64,000 nt of DNA from Halorubellus salinus (GTDB lineage Archaea; Halobacteriota; Halobacteria; Halobacteriales; Natrialbaceae), in the NCBI RefSeq assembly GCF_020567525.1, contig NZ_JAJCVI010000003.1, positions 496,001-560,000 of the forward strand. The letters are read 5' to 3'. Below the pieces are notes generated by a model, which saw nothing but the letters and a program-made list of their open reading frames with translations, made no database searches and was not told where the DNA came from. The position numbers and the translations under genes were made by a program. Shown one piece after another: positions 58,156 to 64,000 of this stretch (its first letter is position 1; each line of letters opens with the position of its first letter).

Positions 58156-59154
58156 CTACCGGAGGTGCGAGAACGGGTCGCCCTTCGCGGCCGCGAGTCG
58201 GTCCACCTGCTCCTGGGTGAGCTCGACCTCGGCCGCGCGGAGGTTCTCCTCGAGTTGCTCGACGGTGCGGGCACCCACGATAGGCGCCGTGACGCCGTCG
58301 CGATGCAGGAGCCACGCGAGCGCCGTCTGCGCGACGGTCGCACCGACCTCGTCGGCCACCGCCTCGAGTTCGCCGAGCACGTCGAAGTTCTCCTCGGTGA
58401 GGTAGTTCTCGCGGAAGCGGTCACCGAGCCCCGCCTTCGTGTTCTCGGGATTCCGGTCGTCGCGTTCGTACTTCCCGGTCAGGAACCCCTGCCCGAGCGG
58501 GCTCCACGGGACGATACCCATCCCGTACGACTCGCACATCTCCTTGTAGCCGGCCTCGATCTCGCGGTCGACGAGGTTGTACCGCGGTTGCGTGACCGAG
58601 AACGGCTCCCAGCCCTCCCGTTCGGCGATCTCGTTCGCCTTCGCGATCTTCCAGGCGTCGGGCTCGAACGAACTCGCGCCGAGGTAGTGGACCTTCCCGT
58701 CCTCGACGAGCCCGTTCAGCGTTCGCATGAACTCGCGGACGGGCGTGTCGTCGTCGATGCGGTGCACGTAGAGGAGGTCGATGGCGTCGACGCCGAGTCG
58801 GTCGAGCATCTCGTCGATGCTCCGCCGGATGTGCTTGCGGTTCAGGCCACGGCCGTTCGGGCCGTCGCGGGTCGGCCAGTAGATCTTCGACGCGATGACG
58901 TAGTCCGCGCGGTCGCGGTCCGCGAGCCAGTCGCCGATCCACTCCTCGCTGTCGCCGCCGCCGTAGACGTCGGCGGTGTCGATGAAGTACCCGCCGGCGT
59001 CGTCGTACGCGTCGAGGAGGTCGAGCGCCGCGTCGCGGTCGATCTCGACGGAGCCGTCGGCGGCCTCGCGGCCGAATCGCCACGTGCCGAAGGGGAGTTC
59101 GCTGACGGTCAGTCCTGTCGAACCGAGGGAGACGTCGTCGATTGTTACGTCCAT
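58156..59154 (-). CDS. Aldo/keto reductase
   Basis: A 332-residue NAD(P)H-dependent oxidoreductase from the ATG at 59152-59154. The catalytic tetrad is visible: Asp and Tyr in FIDTADVYGGG, Lys in YVIASKIYWPT, and His in LLYVHRIDDDT. Cofactor contacts include VPWSPLGQGFLTGK and PIVGARTVEQLEENL. It resembles the YajO/voltage-gated potassium channel beta-like subgroup. The carbonyl substrate is unknown. Confidence 0.94.
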   Translation of the reverse strand: MDVTIDDVSLGSTGLTVSELPFGTWRFGREAADGSVEIDRDAALDLLDAYDDAGGYFIDTADVYGGGDSEEWIGDWLADRDRADYVIASKIYWPTRDGPNGRGLNRKHIRRSIDEMLDRLGVDAIDLLYVHRIDDDTPVREFMRTLNGLVEDGKVHYLGASSFEPDAWKIAKANEIAEREGWEPFSVTQPRYNLVDREIEAGYKEMCESYGMGIVPWSPLGQGFLTGKYERDDRNPENTKAGLGDRFRENYLTEENFDVLGELEAVADEVGATVAQTALAWLLHRDGVTAPIVGARTVEQLEENLRAAEVELTQEQVDRLAAAKGDPFSHLR

Positions 59155-59248
59155 GATTGAGTCGTCGCCACCGCGAGTCATAAAAGCGTTCGATGCCCGC
59201 GGGCGTTTCCGGCTTCGACTCGGCGAGGGCGTGGCCGGGCGTCGGCCG

Positions 59249-59298
59249 CGTTCGCCGTCAGGAGTCCCGACCGAGTGCTCGACTACGTTCGCCGTCAG
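59249..59298. repeat. 13-bp direct repeat near lipoprotein stop
   Basis: CGTTCGCCGTCAG occurs at 59249-59261 and 59286-59298, 37 bp apart. The second copy includes the stop codon of the lipoprotein gene (59295-59297). It may be a small duplication; nothing else repeats. Confidence 0.5.
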
Positions 59299-59795
59299 CA
59301 GTCGTCGAACGCCTCGCCGGTCACTGCGAGGTCGCCGTCGCTGGTGATGCGGATGACGATCCGGACGCAGCGCCTGTTCTCGGTGGCGTAGGACTCCAGG
59401 GACGCTTCGATGCGGTCCTCGCCGAGGGCAGCGTGGACGGTGTCGGCGGTACCGACGTCGACTGGCTCGTGGAAGACGCTGCTGTGGCCGGCCTCGACGA
59501 CGACCGTCTCCGCGAACGCTTCCGAGGCGTCCTCGGCCGTGATTCGAATCGAGACGGCATGAGTGTCGTCGTCCTGGTTCTCGACCTCCACAGCGTCGAG
59601 GCGAACGCTGGGGCTGTTCGTCGACCACCGGGAGCTACACCCGGCAAGCGCGGCGATACCGGGGACGGTGGCTGCCAGGATTCGGCGACGCGAGAGACGA
59701 CCGGTGGCGCGGAGTCGGGTCACTCGTCTGACGAGCGTACGCTCCACTGGCTCTTGAAAAACGTGCCTTGACTGTACGAACGGCTCGCGACTCAT
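59295..59795 (-). CDS. Predicted Tat lipoprotein, unknown function
   Basis: A 166-residue protein from the ATG at 59793-59795. The signal SRRRILAATVPGIAALAGC (residues about 34-52) has twin Arg and the lipobox ALAGC; the start may therefore be a later GTG (for example the one before TRLRATGRL) rather than the ATG 33 residues upstream. The mature domain of about 110 residues is beta-rich (VRLDAVEVENQDDDTHAVSIRITAED, then DTVHAALGEDRIEASLESYA), of a type often found among haloarchaeal surface lipoproteins. Function unknown. Confidence 0.78.
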   Translation of the reverse strand: MSREPFVQSRHVFQEPVERTLVRRVTRLRATGRLSRRRILAATVPGIAALAGCSSRWSTNSPSVRLDAVEVENQDDDTHAVSIRITAEDASEAFAETVVVEAGHSSVFHEPVDVGTADTVHAALGEDRIEASLESYATENRRCVRIVIRITSDGDLAVTGEAFDDC

Positions 59796-59917
59796 GGCCC
59801 TGGATTGGGTCGCTCCGAGGCCACGGCTGCGGTGACTCCGGTCGGTTGATGGTCTCGAACCAGCACGGGCACTCTGTCGGGACAACTGTTAACGTGCGAC
59901 GGTTCATTTTGTCCGGT

Positions 59918-60214
59918 ATGCCAACCGACGACGTGACCGACCTCGTCGCGACGCTGCACTCGCACCTCGAAGCGACCGGCGAACAACCGGTCGCCCCGAA
60001 GGAGAGCCGGTGGCTCGGCGAAGCGGAGGCCATCGCGGCGGACCTCCGGTACGCCGACGACCTGGCCCCGTCGACGGTCCGCGAGCGCGCGTCGAAGGTC
60101 GAGCGACTCCTCGCCGAGGTCGAGGACACGGGGAGTCCGGACGCCGACGAGCACGTCGCGGCCGCCCGTCGCTGTCTCGACCGTCTCGACGGCGCGCTCG
60201 AGGAAGCCGCCTGA
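59918..60214 (+). CDS. Small helical protein, conserved in haloarchaea
   Basis: A 98-residue protein from the ATG at 59918, almost entirely helical by sequence: TDLVATLHSHLEATGEQP, LGEAEAIAADLRYAD, STVRERASKVERLLAEVE and EHVAAARRCLDRLDGALEE. It looks like an acidic four-helix or coiled-coil protein. I have no function for it. A TATA-like TTAACG/TTCATTTTG stretch at about 59888-59910 lies upstream. It converges with the Nudix gene 6 bp away. Confidence 0.7.
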   Translation: MPTDDVTDLVATLHSHLEATGEQPVAPKESRWLGEAEAIAADLRYADDLAPSTVRERASKVERLLAEVEDTGSPDADEHVAAARRCLDRLDGALEEAA

Positions 60215-60219
60215 CGCGA

Positions 60220-60774
60220 TCACGCGGTGTCGTCCACGCCGCCGACCGCGTCGACGGCGGCCTCGATGACGTCGACGACGCCCGGGACGAACGCGGACTC
60301 GCGAGCGGCAGCGTCGGTCGGCGTCGTCCACTCGACGACGTCCGCGTCGGTCTCCGGCTCGACGTCGCCCGTCGTCTCGCTCGCCGCGACGACGAACGTC
60401 GTCGAGAAGTTGTACCGCCCGAGCGGATGCCGTTTCACCGTGACGTCGAACAGTTCGAGTGCGTCCGGGTCGACCGCGAGGTTCGTCTCCTCGCGGAGCT
60501 CGCGCGCGGCCGTCTCCGCCGCCGACTCCGGGAGCTCCTGGTGGCCGCTCGGCAGGTCGAACTTCCCGGTCCGGTCGTGCTCGAACGCGAGCACCGTGCC
60601 AGCAGCGCGGTCGACGACTGCGACGCCGACCACGGGGACCGCGGCCCGCCAGTGAACGACGTCGCACTCGGGACACCAGCACCGGAGCCGCCCGTCGATG
60701 CGCTTCTCGTCGGTCTCGGTACCACAACGCGGACAGTACGCCGCCTCGTACGCGGACGGGGCGTCTCCGGTCAT
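60220..60774 (-). CDS. Nudix hydrolase with N-terminal zinc ribbon
   Basis: A 184-residue protein from the ATG at 60772-60774. The N-terminal 45 residues hold two Cys pairs (CPRCGTE and CWCPECD), a zinc ribbon like that of NADH pyrophosphatase. The Nudix box is intact: GHQELPE followed by REETN, with the spacing Gly-x5-Glu-x7-Arg-Glu-x-x-Glu-Glu that binds Mg2+. It would hydrolyse a nucleoside diphosphate derivative, perhaps NADH or a nucleotide sugar. It is divergent from hutH. Confidence 0.92.
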   Translation of the reverse strand: MTGDAPSAYEAAYCPRCGTETDEKRIDGRLRCWCPECDVVHWRAAVPVVGVAVVDRAAGTVLAFEHDRTGKFDLPSGHQELPESAAETAARELREETNLAVDPDALELFDVTVKRHPLGRYNFSTTFVVAASETTGDVEPETDADVVEWTTPTDAAARESAFVPGVVDVIEAAVDAVGGVDDTA

Positions 60775-61071
60775 TGTCGAGACATCGACCCGGCAGGGGA
60801 AAGTGATACGCCCGGAACGACCGCGGTCGCTGAGAGCGCGGTCTGGCGTGGTCGCTATGGGTTCGCTCTGCGGTAGGCTGGCTGGTGGTCGCCGACCGCG
60901 ACGCCGGAGAGTCGTGCACGGGGATGCGGAACAGTTCACCAGAGTACTTCGCCGTCCATTCCCCGGAGTGCTCGCGACGAAAGGTCGAAGGTGTGCGGCG
61001 TTCGATTCCTGCACCATGTCGAGGCCCCAACTCCCGGCGACGACCGTCGCCGTCGAACCGAGGTGCTGGCG
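60775..61071. other. Divergent intergenic region between Nudix and hutH
   Basis: About 300 bp. A short frame from the ATG at 61016 (MSRPQLPATTVAVEPRCWR, 19 codons) stops with TGA overlapping the hutH GTG (GTGA at 61072-61075) and could couple translation. No other coding frame is convincing. A T-loop-like GTTCGATTC at about 60995 was tested as a tRNA and failed. Confidence 0.35.
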
Positions 61072-62667
61072 GTGACCGTCGAACTCGATGGCGAAACGCT
61101 CGCACCCGAGGACGTCGTCGCCGTGGCCCGCGACGGCGAACGCGTCGCGCTCCCGGACGCCGCCCGGGAGCGCGTCCGCGAGTCCCGCGAGCGCGTCGCG
61201 GACGTCGTCGACTCCGGCGAGGCCGTCTACGGCCTCAACACGGGGTTCGGCGACCTCGTCACCGAACGCATCCCGCGCGAGGACGTCGAGACCCTCCAGA
61301 CGAACCTCCTCCGGAGTCACGCCGCTGGCGCGGGCCGCGAGTGCACTCGCGAGGAGGTCCGCGCGATGCTCGTCACCCGAGTGAACGCGCTCGCGAAGGG
61401 CTACTCGGGGATCCGCGAGCGCGTCGTCGACAACCTCGTCGCGTTCCTCAACGAGGGCGTTCACCCGGTCGTGCGCTCGCGGGGGAGTCTCGGTGCGAGC
61501 GGCGACCTCGCGCCGCTCGCGCACCTCGCGCTCGTCCTGCTCGGCGAGGGCGAAGCCCACGTCGAATCGCCCGACGGTGGGCCGCCGAGCGACCGCGAGC
61601 GCGTGGACGGTGCGAGCGCGCTCGACGCGGCCGGCGTCGACCCCGTCTCGCTCGCGCCGAAGGAGGGGCTCGCGCTCATCAACGGCACCCAGTTGACGGT
61701 TGGCATCGCTGCGATGGCCGTCGTCGACGCCGAACGCATCCTCACCGCCGCGGACGTCGCCGGCGGACTGACGACGGAGGTGACGATGGGGACGACCGCG
61801 TCCTGCGACGCGGCCCTCCACTCGGTCCGCCCGCACGACGGCCAGCAGGCGAGCGCGAGGAACGTCCGCACCGCGACCGCCGGCAGCGAGATCGTCGAAT
61901 CGCACCGGAACTGCGACCGCGTCCAGGACGCCTACGCCATCCGCTGCCTCCCGCAGGTCCACGGCGCAGTCCACGACGCCGTCGCGCACGTCCGCGAGGG
62001 CGTCGAGACGGAACTGAACAGCGCGACCGACAACCCGCTCGTGTTCGCCGCGGACGCGACGGACCCGCGAGCGAGCGGTACCGAGCACGCCGCCGTCCTC
62101 TCCGGCGGGAACTTCCACGGCGCGCCGCTCGCGCACCGCCTCGACTACCTCACGGCCGCGATGACGGACCTCGCCGCCATCAGCGAACGCCGCACCGACC
62201 GGCTCCTGAACCCGAAGCTCCAGGAGGACCACCTGCCGGCGTACCTCGCCGCCGACCCCGGCCTCGAATCTGGATACATGATCGCGCAGTACACGAGTGC
62301 GGCACTCGTCAACGAATGCCGGAGTCTCGGGCGTGCGGCGACCGACAACACGCCGGTCTCCGGCGGCCAGGAGGACCACGTGTCGATGAGTGCCGGCGCG
62401 GCGATGCACGCCCAGACCGCGATAGCGAACGCCGCGACCGTCGTCGGCGTGGAACTGCTCTGTGGCGCGCAGGCGCTCGAGTACGTCGACGAGGACATGT
62501 CGCCCGGCGTCGGAACCGGTGCTGCGGTCGACGCCGTCCGCGAGGTCGCGCCCGCGCTCGACGCGGACCGACAGTTGTCCCCGGAGATGGACGCCGCCGG
62601 CACGCTCGTGCGGTCTGGACTCCTCGCGGAGCGCGTCCGCGAGGCCGTGGAGGGCGACCTCGCCTGA
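61072..62667 (+). CDS. hutH: Histidine ammonia-lyase
   Basis: A 531-residue enzyme from the GTG at 61072, which aligns with family start and length. The MIO prosthetic group forms from Ala142-Ser143-Gly144 within GSLGASGDLAPLAH. Other conserved sites are Tyr53 in YGLNTGFG, the NGTQ segment (LALINGTQLTVG), and the EIVESHRNC and NPLVF regions. It removes ammonia from histidine to give urocanate, the first step of histidine degradation. In most haloarchaea hutH is grouped with hutU, hutI and hutG; here it stands alone, with the hutG-like gene 27 kb away. Confidence 0.96.
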   Translation: MTVELDGETLAPEDVVAVARDGERVALPDAARERVRESRERVADVVDSGEAVYGLNTGFGDLVTERIPREDVETLQTNLLRSHAAGAGRECTREEVRAMLVTRVNALAKGYSGIRERVVDNLVAFLNEGVHPVVRSRGSLGASGDLAPLAHLALVLLGEGEAHVESPDGGPPSDRERVDGASALDAAGVDPVSLAPKEGLALINGTQLTVGIAAMAVVDAERILTAADVAGGLTTEVTMGTTASCDAALHSVRPHDGQQASARNVRTATAGSEIVESHRNCDRVQDAYAIRCLPQVHGAVHDAVAHVREGVETELNSATDNPLVFAADATDPRASGTEHAAVLSGGNFHGAPLAHRLDYLTAAMTDLAAISERRTDRLLNPKLQEDHLPAYLAADPGLESGYMIAQYTSAALVNECRSLGRAATDNTPVSGGQEDHVSMSAGAAMHAQTAIANAATVVGVELLCGAQALEYVDEDMSPGVGTGAAVDAVREVAPALDADRQLSPEMDAAGTLVRSGLLAERVREAVEGDLA

Positions 62668-62712
62668 GTCGCCGTCCGGCTCGCCGCGTCGCTCGACGAC
62701 CGCTTCAGCGAT

Positions 62713-62859
62713 TCAGAGGTCGTAGTGCGCGACGTCCGTCGACCCGCAACAGCCACAGGTGTCGGTCTCGTCGCGGAGACGCGTCCCGCACCGGCGACAT
62801 TCGACGAACGAGGACTCGCGTGGCCTCCCGCTGAGCGCTTGCCGTAGTCGGTCGAACAT
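62713..62859 (-). CDS. 48-residue zinc-ribbon protein
   Basis: An intact small ORF from the ATG at 62857-62859 to the TGA at 62713-62715. It reads a basic N-terminus (MFDRLRQALSGRPRES), then FVECRRCGTRL with one Cys pair, and TCGCCGSTDVAHYDL with a second cluster of three Cys. Two CxxC-type pairs 17 residues apart are a typical one-zinc ribbon. Haloarchaea have many such microproteins, some affecting biofilm formation or swarming, but this one is not assigned. Its promoter would be in the AT-rich 62875-62895 stretch. Confidence 0.8.
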   Translation of the reverse strand: MFDRLRQALSGRPRESSFVECRRCGTRLRDETDTCGCCGSTDVAHYDL

Positions 62860-63053
62860 ACGCCGTCCCACTCACGGCTTGGGGATAAGTAGTGACCACG
62901 TACGGTGAAAGTGGAAACCGGATGCAGAGACTCCGATGGCAGTGATTACCACGAAGCGGCCTTTGAAGAGCAAGGTCGCGTCCGACGCGTCGAGAGCCGG
63001 GGCGTCGTCCGACGTCGACGGTCACGGACGCCGACGGTCACGGGCGTCGACCG

Positions 63054-63716
63054 TCACGCGCGTCGTCGTTCGTCGAGGACGGCTCGGAGTTCGTCGGGAC
63101 CGTCGGCGACGACGTCCGCGTCCTCGAGCGTCGAGTCGGCGTTCGCAGTCGTCCGGTACGCGACGGCGGTCATCCCGGCTGCTCTGCCGGCGGCGAGCCC
63201 GTGTGCGGAGTCCTCGACGGCCACCGCCGCGTTCGGGTCGACGTCGACGCACGCTGCCGCGGTCTCGTACACGTCGGACGCGGGCTTCCCGGGGCCGTCG
63301 ACGTCCCCGGCGCTGACAACGGCGTCGAACGCGTCGCGGAGCTCGAACCGGTCGAGGACGCGGTCGATCCACCGGTGCGGGGACGACGAGACGAGCGCCA
63401 CCGCGACGTCGTCGCCGCGGAGGTCCGCGAGCAGCGAGTCGAACCCGGACATGAGTTCGACGCGCTCGTCGTAGAGTTCCCTCGCGGCGTCGTCGTAGGT
63501 CGCGAGGTAGCCGTCGACGTCGACGGTCGTGCCGTACTCGCGGTCCAGGTACGCGTACGCGTCGCGGACGTTCATCCCGGTGATCTCGCTCGCCGTGGGG
63601 CCTTCGCCTGATTGGGCGTCGACGACGTCGGGGAGGATGCGCTCGTTCTCCAGGGGCACCCAGTGGCGTTCCGAGTCGACGACGACGCCGTCCATGTCGA
63701 AGAAACAGCCGTCCAT
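63054..63716 (-). CDS. HAD superfamily phosphatase (beta-phosphoglucomutase-like)
   Basis: A 220-residue HAD hydrolase from the ATG at 63714-63716. Motif I is CFFDMDGVVVDSE (nucleophile Asp and acid Asp), motif II VALVSSSP with the Ser, motif III the Lys in GPGKPASDVYETAA, and motif IV AVAVEDSAHGLAAGRAAGM. The helical cap of class C1 lies between motifs I and II. Beta-phosphoglucomutases, phosphoglycolate phosphatases and sugar phosphatases share this pattern, so substrate is open. Confidence 0.93.
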   Translation of the reverse strand: MDGCFFDMDGVVVDSERHWVPLENERILPDVVDAQSGEGPTASEITGMNVRDAYAYLDREYGTTVDVDGYLATYDDAARELYDERVELMSGFDSLLADLRGDDVAVALVSSSPHRWIDRVLDRFELRDAFDAVVSAGDVDGPGKPASDVYETAAACVDVDPNAAVAVEDSAHGLAAGRAAGMTAVAYRTTANADSTLEDADVVADGPDELRAVLDERRRA

Positions 63717-63851
63717 ACCCGGCAGATCACTCGCCGACGGCAAACCCGTTGTCGATGTTCGGCGACAGCAGCCACCCGCTCGAGGGTGACTGCGGCCGTC
63801 GTCCGTCAAAAGTCGGATCGAACTCGTCGCGCGCGGAACGGCCCGGGGCCG

Positions 63852-64000
63852 TCAGAACGGCGGGCTGTAGTCCTCGTACTCGTCCATGTCATCCATCTCG
63901 TCGGTCTTGGAGGGCATGACGGCTGCGCGTGGGCCGCCGGCGCGGACGACCTCGACGTCCTCGATGCCGTCGACGTGCTCGGGGAGGCGCTTCTCGATCG
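63852..64000 (-). CDS. 3' end of an unidentified gene; 5' end outside window
   Basis: On the minus strand a frame open from the window edge ends with TGA at 63852-63854. The last 49 codons read EKRLPEHVDGIEDVEVVRAGGP, then PRAAVMPSKTDEMDDMDEY and the ending DYSPPF. The acidic end and GC-rich third positions support coding. The alternating beta strand and turn (GIEDVEVVRAGGP) hint at an alpha/beta C-terminal domain, but I cannot name the protein. Confidence 0.6.
   Translation of the reverse strand, partial: IEKRLPEHVDGIEDVEVVRAGGPRAAVMPSKTDEMDDMDEYEDYSPPF

Noticed and set aside
59155-59628. N-terminal extension of the aldo/keto reductase frame
   Set aside because: It is Arg-rich, overlaps the lipoprotein gene in another frame, and the standard family start is at 59154.
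60985-61015. GTTCGATTC flanked by GC-rich bases, like a tRNA T-loop
   Set aside because: The five base pairs needed for the T-stem do not form and no matching anticodon or D-arm lies upstream.
60220-62409. Long minus-strand frame running from the Nudix gene back over hutH
   Set aside because: Only the last 184 codons match Nudix; the rest is antisense to hutH and has no family features.

Overview
The window looks like a chromosomal stretch of a haloarchaeon (class Halobacteria). The DNA is very GC-rich with almost exclusively G/C third codon positions, the proteins are acidic (runs of Asp/Glu), and archaeal or haloarchaeal markers are present: a TFB, the haloarchaeal RNA polymerase epsilon-like subunit, a CDC48-type AAA ATPase, HalOD1 and TrmB proteins, a type IV pilin with an archaeal prepilin site, Tat-dependent signal peptides and a PGF-CTERM anchor. 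I see no rRNA, tRNA, CRISPR array or intact insertion sequence.

Layout. 1-9.6 kb: the C-terminal part of a tyrosine recombinase 3 nt from a CaCA antiporter, a Tat-exported protein, a DUF211/VIT metal pair, a type IV pilin, small membrane proteins, a FilR1-type regulator and an MrfA-like helicase. 9.7-12.2 kb: an AI-2E family permease, then an AT-rich islet (about 10.93-12.19 kb) with tiny membrane ORFs, one of them split by an in-frame TGA, and a membrane-anchored winged-helix protein. 12.2-24.5 kb: a site-2 protease, a DHH phosphoesterase, HalOD1, a CDC48-like ATPase, a sugar-nucleotide transferase, a lipoprotein, a CBS protein and an SRPBCC protein. 24.6-34.9 kb: MutS, TFB, TrmB, cupin, NucS with a DUF6735 protein, a PQQ-like exported beta-propeller, a formimidoylglutamase-like hydrolase and a thioesterase. 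34.9-46.2 kb: a large HTH-sensor-NTPase-TPR (STAND-like) regulator, MATE exporter, lipoprotein, RNA polymerase epsilon, ZIP transporter, REC-PAS regulator, MFS exporter and TrkA-N protein.

46.3-54.4 kb is one operon of nine overlapping genes for an Mrp-type Na+/H+ antiporter (E-F-G-DUF4040-B-C-D-D-D/A), preceded by two copies of a 17-bp palindromic operator. It is followed by a coupled pair (unknown protein plus Lrp/AsnC regulator) and a biotin ECF transporter (bioY-bioM-bioN). 57.5-64 kb carries a methyltransferase, aldo/keto reductase, lipoprotein, Nudix hydrolase, histidine ammonia-lyase (hutH), a 48-residue zinc-ribbon protein, a HAD phosphatase and the 3' end of an unidentified gene.

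The genes suggest a salt-adapted heterotroph that invests in sodium, calcium and metal homeostasis, biotin scavenging, histidine breakdown, and two different mismatch-directed DNA repair proteins. The least conventional items are the interrupted membrane ORF and AT-rich islet, the STAND-like regulator with its own operator and an adjoining structured intergenic region, and the twin operator and lysine substitutions of the Mrp operon.
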